In this document: positions 37,131 through 46,663 of the stretch, piece after piece | How positions within the stretch are numbered: position 1 is the first letter of the stretch | Layout of the letters: each line of letters opens with the position of its first letter | Source of the DNA: Bacteroides sp. M10 | GTDB lineage: Bacteria; Bacteroidota; Bacteroidia; Bacteroidales; Bacteroidaceae | Length of the DNA stretch: 64,000 nucleotides | Direction of reading: 5' to 3' | Assembly: GCF_014334015.1 (NCBI RefSeq) | Contig: NZ_CP060488.1 | Span: 6,282,501-6,346,500, forward strand | Position numbers and translations under genes: made by a program | Notes under the pieces: model-generated | The model's input: the letters and a program-made list of their open reading frames with translations, nothing else | Told to the model about the DNA's origin: nothing | The model's database searches: none

Positions 37131-37859
37131 TTAAGAAAGGCTTAATTTCCCAATGTATTCCGTAAATTTCTCCTTATAATTATCACCGACAGGAATATAA
37201 GTATTCTTATCAAAGATAATACGAAGACGGGAAACTTCGGTAATCTTGCGAAGATTGACAATATAAGAACGGTGGACCCGCATGAAATGCGTGGGAAGCC
37301 GTTCTTCCATTTTCTGGAGGCTGGCAAGCGTTATTACAGGCTTATCCTCTCCTTCCACAAAAATACGCACATACTCACTCATCCCCTCAATATAGCGGAT
37401 ATTCTTCACATCAATGCGAACCACTCTGTAATCGCTCTTCACGAATAATGAATCTCCTTTTATCTGCGAAGCATTTCCTATTTCCCCCTGTTGTTCCAAC
37501 AAACGATATTCAAATTGTCTGCGGGCTTTATCCGCCGCTTTCAATAAATCCTGGAACTCAAACGGTTTCAGCAGATAATCTACGGCATCCAGTTTGAAGC
37601 CCTCTACCGCATATTCAGAATAAGCAGTAGTGAAAATCACCAACGGACGGTTCACCAAAGAACGTATGAAATCCAATCCGTTCAAATCGGGCATATTAAT
37701 ATCCACAAAGATCAGATCAACCTCCTCTTCGGACAATATCTTCATTGCCTCGAACGCATCCTGGCATGACTTTACCAAAGACAAAAAAGGTACCTGGGAT
37801 ATATAATCCGACAACTGCGTCAATGCTAACGGCTCATCATCTATTGCTATACATTTCAT
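37131..37859 (-). CDS. LytTR-family response regulator
   Basis: A 242-residue regulator. The receiver (about 1-115) has IDDEPLALTQL and the phospho-acceptor Asp53 in FVDINMPDLNG. The LytTR DNA-binding domain (about 140-240) has SLFVKSDYRVVRIDVKNIRY, MRVHRSYIVNLRKITEV and IPVGDNYKEKF. It is the partner of the adjacent histidine kinase: the kinase TGA overlaps this ATG (ATGA). The target genes are not evident. The peptidase gene converges on it, and upstream of the pair is a mostly gene-free stretch. Confidence 0.95.
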   Translation of the reverse strand: MKCIAIDDEPLALTQLSDYISQVPFLSLVKSCQDAFEAMKILSEEEVDLIFVDINMPDLNGLDFIRSLVNRPLVIFTTAYSEYAVEGFKLDAVDYLLKPFEFQDLLKAADKARRQFEYRLLEQQGEIGNASQIKGDSLFVKSDYRVVRIDVKNIRYIEGMSEYVRIFVEGEDKPVITLASLQKMEERLPTHFMRVHRSYIVNLRKITEVSRLRIIFDKNTYIPVGDNYKEKFTEYIGKLSLS

Positions 37860-39070
37860 TCTAATAAAGGTATAATAAGTAAGACATCAAATTTATGTTC
37901 CTCTTCGGTAATGGAAAGCGTATAATCATTGCCAAATAAAAGCCTCAACCGCTTACGGATATTCTCGAGTCCGATGCCGTGATGCTGTTCGTCAGCCGAA
38001 CCATTATTGCTGTTGGAACAACGGAATGAAAGCCGATTGCCCTCATCCAACTGCATCAAAACATGAATAAAAGACTCGCTCCGATAACTGACTCCATGCT
38101 TAAAAGCGTTTTCCACAAAAGAAACAAAAAGCAAAGGAGGAATCTGCACTTCAGGCACTTCGGCCGGAAAATCCATCTTAATAGATACTTTGTTGGTATA
38201 GCGCAAACTCATCAGGGCAATATAATTTTTAAGAAACTGAACCTCACGTGAAAGCAAAATCGTTTTATTACTCGCTTCATAAAGCACATAACGCATCAGT
38301 TTAGAGAGTTCCACAATCGTACTTTTCGCTTTCCCCGTATCAATATCCACCAACGCATGAATATTATTGAGCGTATTCATGAAGAAATGAGGATTAATCT
38401 GATATTTCAAATATTGCAGTTCCGACTGCAAACGTTGATGTTCCAGTTCCTTCAGCATTTCTTCATCACGGAAAGATTTAAAGAAAAGTTTGATGGCGAT
38501 ATTGAATCCTACCATCAAAAAGGCAATGATGAAATGAATGAGATAACGGAGCACAAAAGGAGGATAAGGAAAAGGAGTCGGTTTTGGAAATCCTCCGGGG
38601 CCATTTGGTTCTCCCATTCCCCTAGGACGTTGTTCGGGATTGGACTCATTCCAATGTACATCCCCTTCCTCCCTCGCTTTTTCTCTCATCTTAATAATCT
38701 GGTCTCTCCGGTTCTCCTTCATACGAAGAGGCAACTCTCCTCGCTTGAAATCTTTGGGGAAATGATTGGCAGAAGGAAACGGAGAAAGCCAACAAATCAT
38801 TCCTATTACAAAAATCAACGAAACAGTATATTGCCAGTACCTTTTCTTAAAAAGGAAATAGGGAACCAGCCCATAATTGTTTAACAGGAAAAGCACGAAA
38901 AAAGGAAGGATACTCAACCATGATTCTCGGATCACCATACGGGTTTCCTCCCGTTCAAGTCCTCCACTCATGGCAAAGTATCCGCCTATCAGCGGAAGAA
39001 GAAATATTACGATCCAGATAGCTCCGTAAATACTCTGCTCCAGCACGTGTTGTTTACGCAGTCTTTTCAT
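37856..39070 (-). CDS. YehU/LytS-type sensor histidine kinase
   Basis: A 404-residue membrane kinase. Membrane segments lie near 15-35, 47-70, 80-97 and 170-195. Between the last two is a charged, Pro/Gly-rich loop (QRPRGMGEPNGPGGFPKPTP). The His_kinase domain carries YQINPHFFMNTLNNIHALVD (phospho-His228) and an HATPase with SFVENAFKHGVSYRSE and GIGLENIRKRLRLLFG. There is no separate sensor domain, so the signal is probably felt in the membrane or the loop. It forms a two-gene operon with the LytTR regulator, driven by the promoter at 39096-39126. Confidence 0.94.
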   Translation of the reverse strand: MKRLRKQHVLEQSIYGAIWIVIFLLPLIGGYFAMSGGLEREETRMVIRESWLSILPFFVLFLLNNYGLVPYFLFKKRYWQYTVSLIFVIGMICWLSPFPSANHFPKDFKRGELPLRMKENRRDQIIKMREKAREEGDVHWNESNPEQRPRGMGEPNGPGGFPKPTPFPYPPFVLRYLIHFIIAFLMVGFNIAIKLFFKSFRDEEMLKELEHQRLQSELQYLKYQINPHFFMNTLNNIHALVDIDTGKAKSTIVELSKLMRYVLYEASNKTILLSREVQFLKNYIALMSLRYTNKVSIKMDFPAEVPEVQIPPLLFVSFVENAFKHGVSYRSESFIHVLMQLDEGNRLSFRCSNSNNGSADEQHHGIGLENIRKRLRLLFGNDYTLSITEEEHKFDVLLIIPLLE

Positions 39071-39095
39071 GCCTCATTGCTTCTGATTATCGAAA

Positions 39096-39126
39096 CAAAG
39101 ATAAAACCGAACCTGCTTTATCACAA
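39096..39126 (-). promoter_or_regulatory. Promoter for the histidine kinase/LytTR operon
   Basis: On the minus strand TTG (39124-39126), 20 bp, TATCTTTG (39096-39103): full consensus, with a leader of about 19 nt to the ATG at 39070. Confidence 0.7.
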
Positions 39127-39168
39127 ATAGAATCGACCAAAGAACGGATTTCGACGGTAAACTGCTGT

Positions 39169-39237
39169 TTACCATCCCCATCCACCAGGTCCATGTCCGC
39201 CGCCTCCACCACCGGGCCGACAATAGGATATTCTGTC
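39169..39237 (-). pseudogene. Possible remnant of a Gly-rich C-terminus
   Basis: On the minus strand a short frame after a TAG reads DRISYCRPGGGGGG and ends HGPGGWGW-stop. This looks like the tail of a real protein, but no upstream coding sequence remains. It ends in a small hairpin (GGTAAAC-AGCA-GTTTACC) just upstream of the kinase promoter. It may be the leftover of a deleted gene that once preceded the kinase. Support is weak. Confidence 0.25.
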
Positions 39238-39765
39238 CTATTTTTAAGATTCTATTATTCAGCAATGGCAATGAATCGAATCAAATAGAAAATAAAATGC
39301 ATAATTTAGTGCAAAAATATGCACATCACACCTCTTATTATGCATAAATAAAGGATAAACAGACCGTTTTTCATTGTATGAAAACGTCCGTTCTTTTAAT
39401 GAAAGGTATCCTTGGTCGGTGAGGAACGCCTCCTTGCTCACCGACCAAGCTACCGTTCATCGGTGAGCAAGGATTTGTAGATTGAAATAAGAGTCGTTTC
39501 CAAGCTATTCCACTTCTAACTTCGTTGATTGCTGATCTGTCAAATAGCTATACATCAGAAAAAGAGAGATTCATTTATTCCGATTCTGACGTAAGATTAG
39601 TGCAAAAAGAATGATTTATCAGCAAAGTGCTGCCTTTTCACATTCTTCAAACAAACATTTAAGCTCCTTTTGAATTACTGCCCTCACACCGGTTCTAATT
39701 AAAGCAGGGAAAATGTATAAAACATCCTGTTTTTATGTATAGCCCAATTTTAAGCAAACAAAGAT
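39238..39765. other. Gene-free stretch with stacked inverted repeats
   Basis: About 530 bp without credible coding sequence. It contains CTTGGTCGGTGAG (39411-39423), which can pair perfectly with CTCACCGACCAAG (39437-39449). The overlapping CCTTGCTCACCGA (39432-39444) can instead pair perfectly with TCGGTGAGCAAGG (39460-39472). The two 13-bp stems exclude each other. A third hairpin, CGTTTTTCAT/ATGAAAACG, lies at 39365-39386. The stretch lies downstream of the AraC gene and upstream of the kinase promoter. Nothing recognisable was seen at 39473-39765. Confidence 0.6.
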
Positions 39766-40617
39766 TTATTTCTCGCGATATTCCAGCGGAGTCATCTTCA
39801 CCTGTTTACGGAAGTATTTATTGAAAAAGGAATGATTGTTAAAGCCCAAAGAGAATGCTATTTCTTTTACCGGCAACCGGGTGGTTTTCAGTTGTGCTTT
39901 CGCGTTCATGATAATAATCTCCGTGATGATTGCCAACGGACTGTATCCGCTTGCTCTTCGGATTGCACTAGAGAAATGCGCTGCAGTAACTCCACACTTT
40001 TCTGCATAAAATGCCACTTCATGCTCACTGGTATAATGAGCCATCAGCAGCTGTATAAACTGCCTGTACAACTCCTGCTCTCTTCTCAAAGGTTCGTCAA
40101 GCTTCCTGCCATAGCGTTTATACAGTTCTTTCGTTCCCTGTAAAAAAATAGCCAGTATGGAGCGTATTATGTCTTTATTTTCCAATGAATGTGGAAGTGT
40201 ATAAGCACGAATCAGCAAAAGATATACATTTCGATACAAGCCGGCAATATCGTCTTGCAGAGAAATGACGGGGCTATTTAAGATCATAGGCATAGAGTCC
40301 AGCAGGATTTCCACATAATTGCCGGAAAGCATGAAATCGGATGAGAAGCCGGCAAAAGAAATGCGGGTATCAGACGAAACTTCGTGTATCTGAATAAACG
40401 AATTAGGAAGGACAATTACAAAATCATTCTTACGAATGACAACCTCCAGCAAATTAATGGTAGCTTTCACCATCCCTTCGGTACAGAGCACAAAGACACC
40501 GGCCTTTATTTTGCATGGGAAATTACCGTAATAGTTTAAAATATCCCCAGTGATACTATCATCTGCTATAAAATCAATCGGAAGGTCAAATTTGGGAAAG
40601 GAATCGTTTATTATCAT
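39766..40617 (-). CDS. AraC-family transcriptional regulator
   Basis: A 283-residue regulator with an N-terminal cupin-like ligand domain (CKIKAGVFVLCTEGMVKATI, FVIVLPNSFIQIHEVSSDTR) and a C-terminal double helix-turn-helix (CGVTAAHFSSAIRRASGYSP, KEIAFSLGFNNHSFFNKYFR). It is divergent from the first DUF4925/TonB-receptor operon across 237 bp that hold paired AGAACATTG repeats, so it is the likely regulator of both operons of that system. A -7 candidate for its own gene, TATTTTTG on the minus strand, is at 40638-40645, with -33 TTG candidates at slightly off spacing (18 or 22 bp). Confidence 0.93.
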   Translation of the reverse strand: MIINDSFPKFDLPIDFIADDSITGDILNYYGNFPCKIKAGVFVLCTEGMVKATINLLEVVIRKNDFVIVLPNSFIQIHEVSSDTRISFAGFSSDFMLSGNYVEILLDSMPMILNSPVISLQDDIAGLYRNVYLLLIRAYTLPHSLENKDIIRSILAIFLQGTKELYKRYGRKLDEPLRREQELYRQFIQLLMAHYTSEHEVAFYAEKCGVTAAHFSSAIRRASGYSPLAIITEIIIMNAKAQLKTTRLPVKEIAFSLGFNNHSFFNKYFRKQVKMTPLEYREK

Positions 40618-40704
40618 CGTTTAGTTTTTTAGTTTATCAAAAATATCCATTCCATCCGAATTCCAAACAACAAGTTCAAAAATGGTATATTATATATTAC
40701 AAAC

Positions 40705-40813
40705 AGAACATTGTTTTCTTCTTTATTAGGAATGTTATTAAGAAAATAGCAAAGATAGAACATTGAATCCCAAGAATGGAGCTTGACAGCAGTCACCTAT
40801 TAACCGTACTTTG
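40705..40813 (+). promoter_or_regulatory. Promoter and paired operator repeats of the first DUF4925/TonB operon
   Basis: AGAACATTG occurs at 40705-40713 and 40757-40765, 52 bp apart. Promoter: TTGACA with TTG at 40783-40785, 20 bp, GTACTTTG (40806-40813), a weakened -7. The second repeat begins 26 bp before the -33. The same layout occurs before the second operon, which supports a specific activator, probably the divergent AraC protein. Confidence 0.6.
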
Positions 40814-40854
40814 CACAGTTTTAAATAATACATTAAAATAAAACCTAAAAGAGA

Positions 40855-42219
40855 ATGAGAACTTTGAAAAAACTTTTTTGTGTAGCTTGTGCAGCTTTCC
40901 TCCTTACATCTTGCGAGGAAACCTATAATGACAAGCTATTTTGGCCGGGAGAGCTCAACCAGGAATATGGCTCATACATCAAACCAGCCACTTTAGACCT
41001 GACCTACAGCGGAGAAAAACTTGTTGGAAAAACTGTCAATTTCAAAACAGACGACAGTGAAAAAGGAACCATCACACTCAACGACATTATTCCGGGAGAA
41101 AAAACAACTCCTATCCAAATCGATTTATGCGAACAGGGAGACTCCTATACATTTAGTGGAAAGAACATCACGATGAACGGAGCAACGGTGACATACAACG
41201 GAACCCTCACTCCGAAAACGATGAAACTGGATTTAAATGTAGCAATGCCACAAAGCAAATGGGGAAAAAGTTACGGTCTATCCGGCTTTACGAAAGGTAA
41301 GAAAATGATTGTCGGAACCAGTGGAGGGCAATACGTATGGAAAGAATCATCGAGTGAAATATTGACCGGAGCCTTCTATGTCCATCTGGACGATGTGGAA
41401 TTAACCAAATCGGGCAGCACGCTGTTCATGAGAATGAAACTGGTTCAGAATGCGCTTTGCTATTTCATCCCGCAACTTCTTCAATCAGTCACCTTGCAAC
41501 CCGACGGTAACGTGATCGCCAATTACACTACCAGTCCGGTATATATCGGCAGTATCCCTGTCAGTAACATAGATCCGGATAAAGATACGGGGACGATTGC
41601 CCTATTTGTCATGAAGTTCATGATTGGTACATTAAAAGAGAGCGACATTACCAGTGTGCTGACAGATCGCACATGGACGGCTTCTCCCATCAATCTGATT
41701 ACCTGGGCAGCAAACAACGGACAGATTAAGATGAACCTCAATCTGCCGGCCATCATCAGTCTGGCTACCCAAGACGGTGAAACTCCCATAGATCCGGGAT
41801 TGGTTTCAGGCATTACGGAAGCTCTTGCCAAGTCGAACCCTATTCAATTGAAAAAGTTGCTTGGAACTTTAAATGCCATACTCGACAATCAGTTCCTCGG
41901 CATCATAGCCAACATGGACGATGCTAGTTTCCGGCAAGTATTCTACTTGCTCACCGAGGGTATTGTCTTTAACATAATGGAAGAAGAGAACGGGCATACC
42001 AATCTTTACCTGACCAAAGAATCGACCACTGCTTTCATTCAGTTATTACCCGGATTGCAGCCGGTAGTGGAAGGATTGCTTCCGGAAAACATGGCGAGCA
42101 ATGCGACTTTCAAGAATCTACTCGGATACCTCATGGCAAATGACGAGAATGGATTGCCTTACCTATGGAATTCAGCCAATACGATCGACTTAGGATTAGG
42201 TCTTTTGCCTCTGAAATAA
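40855..42219 (+). CDS. DUF4925-like lipoprotein, copy 1A
   Basis: A 454-residue surface lipoprotein (FCVACAAFLLTSCEETYND). The first 130 residues (LFWPGELNQEYGSYIKPATL, LTYSGEKLVGKTVNFKTDDS, LNDIIPGEKTTPIQI) form a beta-rich domain nearly identical to copy 2A at 46812. The middle part has diverged from 2A. The C-terminal part is helical, with the LPAIISLAT...IDPGLVSGITEALAKSNPIQLKKL pattern shared by all four paralogues. I place it in DUF4925, a Bacteroidetes family of unknown function. It is first in an operon with copy 1B and a TonB receptor, and probably binds ligand at the surface for that receptor. Confidence 0.82.
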   Translation: MRTLKKLFCVACAAFLLTSCEETYNDKLFWPGELNQEYGSYIKPATLDLTYSGEKLVGKTVNFKTDDSEKGTITLNDIIPGEKTTPIQIDLCEQGDSYTFSGKNITMNGATVTYNGTLTPKTMKLDLNVAMPQSKWGKSYGLSGFTKGKKMIVGTSGGQYVWKESSSEILTGAFYVHLDDVELTKSGSTLFMRMKLVQNALCYFIPQLLQSVTLQPDGNVIANYTTSPVYIGSIPVSNIDPDKDTGTIALFVMKFMIGTLKESDITSVLTDRTWTASPINLITWAANNGQIKMNLNLPAIISLATQDGETPIDPGLVSGITEALAKSNPIQLKKLLGTLNAILDNQFLGIIANMDDASFRQVFYLLTEGIVFNIMEEENGHTNLYLTKESTTAFIQLLPGLQPVVEGLLPENMASNATFKNLLGYLMANDENGLPYLWNSANTIDLGLGLLPLK

Positions 42220-42252
42220 ACATCAACCATGAATATGAAAGAAATAAAGAAT

Positions 42253-43629
42253 ATGAAGAAATTATCTATACTATTTATAAGCAGCCTCATCGGAACGGCA
42301 GGTTTGATGACTTCGTGTAGTGAAGACTATCCGGGACCCGACCCGGTGGACGTAACAGCGAATTACTCGAATAAATACTTGAGCAAATCCAACCTGACAT
42401 TAACTTATGATGGGGATGAAATGACCGGCAAAGCAGTCGACTTCAGTACAGTGAAAGGAGAAACGGCTAATGTTACTTTTTATAATGTATTTCCCGGAGA
42501 AGAAACACTCAAACTGACTGATATACCTATTTCCGGAGATGCTAACGGTTACTCTTTTTCCGGCAACGGCACGGGAAACTTAACCGGCAGTACCTTTAAT
42601 TATAGCGGACGTGTAGAAAACGGCCAGTTGACAGTGAACCTGACCAATATAAAGATGGTGAACAGCGCACAAATGGCCAACACTTATGCACTTAGCGACA
42701 TCATATACGGCAGAGGAAAGGATATGATCCGCAATTCGGATACCGGACTGTACGAATGGGGGGAATCCGATGGTAAAATGATTGCCGCACCTCTTTATGT
42801 AGACATGGATATTGAACTAAGCAGTGATGGCAGTTTCCTTTATGCGGTCATGACAGGACTGGTGAAAGGAATGGGTGGTTATCTTCTGGCACAGCTTCTT
42901 GATGACGTCACCTTACAACCTAACGGATACATCACAGCCAATTATACAACGGATGAAATGATGCTGGGAGAGCAGAAGTTCAGTGAAATAAACATGGAAG
43001 ATCCCGAATCTATGAATAAAGTCGCTACATTCGTTATGTATAAGTTATTCTTGCCTTATCCGATGGGAGGTTTCCAGCAACAGGATATTATCAATGCCAC
43101 GGAGGGGGTAAACCGGATTTATGCTCCATCTCCCAAAGGACTGGCCTACTGGTATATGAAGAACGATCATTTCTATCTGAAACTGGATCTTCCGGCAATT
43201 ATCACTCAAGTCATGAAATCGCAGGGGAAAAGTATCGATCAGAATCTGATGGCTTTATTGACAGACGCTATCCTGAATTCAGATCCGGTTCAACTCAAGA
43301 ATATATTAAGTACTATCAGCGGTCAACTGGATAATTCCATATTATCCATGCTGGCAGGTCTGGATAACGCCACTTTCCAAATGCTGTTCGGCTGGATAAA
43401 AGAGGGAATCCCCATGCAAATGGAAAAGAAAGACGGACACACTTATCTGTACGTAACCAAAGATGCATTGACTCCGTTCATTCCTTTCCTCCCCAGTCTG
43501 GAACCTTTGATGGCAGGTATTCCCAATTTTGGTCCGATGCTGTTCGACAGTTATATCATGCCGCTTTATAAGGGTTGGTCTACCATCACCAAACTGCATA
43601 TAGGTATAGACCTTACAGTCAACAACTAA
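42253..43629 (+). CDS. DUF4925-like lipoprotein, copy 1B
   Basis: A 458-residue lipoprotein. The ATG at 42253 leads into SILFISSLIGTAGLMTSCSED. The mature N-terminus YPGPDPVDVTANYSNK and the core LTLTYDGDEMTGKAVDFSTV, YNVFPGEETLKLTDIPISGD, NGQLTVNLTNI match copy 2B. The general pattern (LTY-GE, GK-V-F, IPGE) is also seen in 1A and 2A, so all four are paralogues. The C-terminal helical part (KGLAYWYMKNDHFYLKLDLP, SDPVQLKNILSTISGQLDNS) is again shared. It follows copy 1A by 33 bp and precedes the receptor by 39 bp. Ligand unknown. Confidence 0.82.
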   Translation: MKKLSILFISSLIGTAGLMTSCSEDYPGPDPVDVTANYSNKYLSKSNLTLTYDGDEMTGKAVDFSTVKGETANVTFYNVFPGEETLKLTDIPISGDANGYSFSGNGTGNLTGSTFNYSGRVENGQLTVNLTNIKMVNSAQMANTYALSDIIYGRGKDMIRNSDTGLYEWGESDGKMIAAPLYVDMDIELSSDGSFLYAVMTGLVKGMGGYLLAQLLDDVTLQPNGYITANYTTDEMMLGEQKFSEINMEDPESMNKVATFVMYKLFLPYPMGGFQQQDIINATEGVNRIYAPSPKGLAYWYMKNDHFYLKLDLPAIITQVMKSQGKSIDQNLMALLTDAILNSDPVQLKNILSTISGQLDNSILSMLAGLDNATFQMLFGWIKEGIPMQMEKKDGHTYLYVTKDALTPFIPFLPSLEPLMAGIPNFGPMLFDSYIMPLYKGWSTITKLHIGIDLTVNN

Positions 43630-43668
43630 TAAGAAGTACCTTTCTATAAATAAGAAAATACAAGAACA

Positions 43669-46515
43669 ATGAAGAAAATATATATTCTAACTTTGCTACT
43701 ATGCTTCATCAGCCTTGGGAACAGTTTTGCTCAAACGCTGAAAGGACATATATATGACGCTAAAACCAATGAGCCATTAGTGGGAGCAGCCGTTACGTAC
43801 AAATTACAAGGTAATCAGGGAGTCGTGTCGGACATCAACGGGGCTTATGAAATCAAGCTGCCCGAGGGTGGAGTCGATCTGGTCTTCAGTTATGTGGGCT
43901 ACGAAGATGTGTTGATGCCTATTGTGATCGACAGACGTGAAATAGTGACCAAAGACGTTTACATGAGAGAAAGCACCAAACTACTGGAAGAAGTAGTGGT
44001 CAGTGCCGGACGTTTTGAACAGAAACTCAGTAACGTTACCGTTTCTATGGATGTAGTGAAAGCCGGTGATATTGCCCGTCAGGCACCAACGGACATTTCT
44101 TCCACACTCCGTACATTGCCCGGCGTAGACATTGTAGACAAACAACCGTCTATACGTGGCGGCAGCGGATGGACTTACGGAGTGGGTGCACGCAGCCAGA
44201 TTCTGGTGGATGGAATGAGTACGCTAAATCCCAAAACAGGAGAAATCAACTGGAACACCGTGCCTTTGGAGAATATCGAGCAGATTGAAGTTATCAAAGG
44301 AGCTTCCTCCGTACTGTATGGTTCGTCGGCTCTGAACGGTATTATCAATATCCGTACCGCACGTCCGGGATTGACTCCGAAAACACGTTTCAGCGCATAC
44401 GTAGGTATCTATGGTGATGCGGAAAATGACGAATACCAATGGAGTGACAAGAGTTTCTGGAAAGAGGATAAATATTCGGTCAAACCTATTTTACGCGGAA
44501 GTCTTCTTAGTGGTGTCCGAAACCCAATTTACGAAGGATTCGATCTCTCCCACTCCCGTCGTATCGGTAATTTTGATGTCAGCGGGAGCATGAATCTTTT
44601 CACCGATGAAGGATACCGTCAGCAGGGATACAACAAGCGTTTCCGTATGGGAGGCAACCTTACCTATCATCAACCGGACATGGGAATGAAACTGTTGAAC
44701 TATGGTTTCAATATCGATTTCCTTTCCAATCAATATGGAGACTTCTTTATCTGGCGTTCGCCGACAGAAGTGTACAAGCCCTCTCCTTTTACCAATATGG
44801 GACGGGAGGACAACAACTTCCATATCGATCCGTTTATCAACTACGTAAATCCGGAGAATGGTACGTCACATAAGATTAAAGGCCGTTTCTATTATAGTGC
44901 CGACAATATCGTGCGCCCCAGCCAGGGAGCATCCATCGGTGATATTCTGGGAAATATGGGAACAGATGCCCAGACTATTCAGAATATTGCAGGCGGTGAT
45001 TACAGTTCGCTCTATCCGGCCTTGGTCGGTATCGGTTCGGGACTTATCAACGGCAATCTGGAAGATGCCATGAATGGAGTATTTACCTCATTGGGCAATA
45101 TTTTCCCGAATGCAACAACTGCCGATTATTGCGATCTGATCTCCTGGGTGATGGACAACGGAGTACCCGGTGATTTGGGAGGACTTGCGAACGGACAGTT
45201 GCCGAGTGATCTGATCCCCTGGGTATCCGGTGTGCTCAACCCAACACGAAACACTCCGAAAACGCAGACTGACAAAAGTACGAACTACTATCTCGACTAT
45301 CAGTTCAACAAGAAATGGGACAGTGGTGCGCAAATCACTACGGGAGCCACTTATGAGCATGTGCGTTATGATTCCGCCATCATGGACGAGGTCTATAAAA
45401 GCGATAACATAGCTGCTTTCTTCCAGTACGACCAGCGTTTCTGGGATCGCTTGAGTGTATCTGCCGGTGTACGTGCCGAATATTATCGGGTGAACAATCA
45501 TCATCGTGAAGCGGAAACAAAGATCTTCGGAACCAAGGTTCCGTTCCGTCCGGTGTTTCGTGCAGGGTTAAATTATCAGTTGGCCGATTACAGTTTTATC
45601 CGTGCCAGCTTCGGTCAAGGTTACCGTAATCCGTCCATCAATGAAAAATACCTGCGCAAGGATATCGGTGGAGTCGGTGTTTATCCGAATCTGGAGATTA
45701 AGCCGGAAAAAGGATTTAATGCGGAATTGGGGATTAAGCAAGGATACAAAATCGGTAATTTCCAGGGATTTGTAGATGTTGCCGGATTCTATACACAATA
45801 TAAAGATATGGTTGAATTCCAGTTCGGCCTCTTCAATAATGCCGATTATACGATGATTAACAGTATCGGCGATGCTGTCCGAATGTTAACTGACGGTCAA
45901 GGTTTCGGTATTGGAGCACAGTTCCATAACGTATCGAAAGCCCAGATCTACGGAGTGGAAATCTCGACAAACGGTGTTTATAACTTTAATAAGAACACGA
46001 AGTTGTTCTATAATTTAGGATATGTATATACTGAACCACGCGATGCTGATTATCAGGAGCGCAATGCGGTAGAAGGACTTTATACCGATCCTCTTCAGAT
46101 GAAAGAGAAATCGAACACAGGTAAGTATCTCAAATATCGTCCGAAGCATAGTTTCAAAGCCACGGTAGATTTCCTGTGGAAACGTATCAATCTGGGTGCC
46201 AACGTTGCCTGGAAGAGCAAAATCCTCGCTGTGGACTACCTGATGATGGATGAACGTCCGAAAACACAACTTGACCTGATGGATTATGTTCGTGGCATTG
46301 CTTTCGGCTATTCCAAAGGAGAAAGTCTGGCGAGCTACTGGAAAAAGCACAATACGGACTATGCCACCGTTGACATGCGTCTTGGAGTAAAAGCCACGAA
46401 AGAGGTTGCTTTCCAATTTATGGTAAACAACTTGCTGAATAAGGAATATAGCTATCGCCCGATGGCAGTTGCCGCTCCACGTACTTTTGTTGTAAAGATG
46501 GATATTACATTCTAA
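43669..46515 (+). CDS. TonB-dependent outer-membrane receptor, copy 1
   Basis: A 948-residue receptor with a signal peptide (LLLCFISLGNSFAQ) and a CarboxypepD_reg domain (GHIYDAKTNEPLVGAAVTYK). It then has TonB-box-like EEVVVSAGRFEQKLS, a plug (SSTLRTLPGVDIVDKQPS, IEVIKGASSVLYGSSALNGI), a barrel, and the terminal RTFVVKMDITF. It is not a SusC: the plug lacks SusC signatures and no SusD is present. It is closer to the CirA/BtuB-like class. Residues about 420-530 (GDILGNMGTDAQTIQNIAGG, LGNIFPNATTADYCDLISWV) form a helix-rich insertion unlike barrel strands, perhaps an extracellular ligand domain. Last gene of operon 1, followed by the terminator at 46557-46601. Confidence 0.9.
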   Translation: MKKIYILTLLLCFISLGNSFAQTLKGHIYDAKTNEPLVGAAVTYKLQGNQGVVSDINGAYEIKLPEGGVDLVFSYVGYEDVLMPIVIDRREIVTKDVYMRESTKLLEEVVVSAGRFEQKLSNVTVSMDVVKAGDIARQAPTDISSTLRTLPGVDIVDKQPSIRGGSGWTYGVGARSQILVDGMSTLNPKTGEINWNTVPLENIEQIEVIKGASSVLYGSSALNGIINIRTARPGLTPKTRFSAYVGIYGDAENDEYQWSDKSFWKEDKYSVKPILRGSLLSGVRNPIYEGFDLSHSRRIGNFDVSGSMNLFTDEGYRQQGYNKRFRMGGNLTYHQPDMGMKLLNYGFNIDFLSNQYGDFFIWRSPTEVYKPSPFTNMGREDNNFHIDPFINYVNPENGTSHKIKGRFYYSADNIVRPSQGASIGDILGNMGTDAQTIQNIAGGDYSSLYPALVGIGSGLINGNLEDAMNGVFTSLGNIFPNATTADYCDLISWVMDNGVPGDLGGLANGQLPSDLIPWVSGVLNPTRNTPKTQTDKSTNYYLDYQFNKKWDSGAQITTGATYEHVRYDSAIMDEVYKSDNIAAFFQYDQRFWDRLSVSAGVRAEYYRVNNHHREAETKIFGTKVPFRPVFRAGLNYQLADYSFIRASFGQGYRNPSINEKYLRKDIGGVGVYPNLEIKPEKGFNAELGIKQGYKIGNFQGFVDVAGFYTQYKDMVEFQFGLFNNADYTMINSIGDAVRMLTDGQGFGIGAQFHNVSKAQIYGVEISTNGVYNFNKNTKLFYNLGYVYTEPRDADYQERNAVEGLYTDPLQMKEKSNTGKYLKYRPKHSFKATVDFLWKRINLGANVAWKSKILAVDYLMMDERPKTQLDLMDYVRGIAFGYSKGESLASYWKKHNTDYATVDMRLGVKATKEVAFQFMVNNLLNKEYSYRPMAVAAPRTFVVKMDITF

Positions 46516-46556
46516 ACTTTCCGCAAGAGTCGGAAATAGAGAAGAAAAAAACGAAT

Positions 46557-46601
46557 GGTTTCTCACCTGTGAAAAACAGGTGGGAAACCGTTTGCTTTTT
46601 T
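46557..46601 (+). terminator. Terminator of the first DUF4925/TonB operon
   Basis: GGTTTCTCACCTGT (46557-46570) pairs with ACAGGTGGGAAACC (46576-46589), with one G-U pair, followed by GTTTGCTTTTTT. Confidence 0.85.
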
Positions 46602-46663
46602 AGAGCTCTCTTCATTCTCTTTTTACAGCCATTCTTAAAAGAAGAACAATCAATATTAAAAAT

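Noticed and set aside
39074..39441. Minus-strand frames of 60-65 codons upstream of the kinase
   Set aside because: Low-complexity or basic products; the kinase promoter lies inside one of them.
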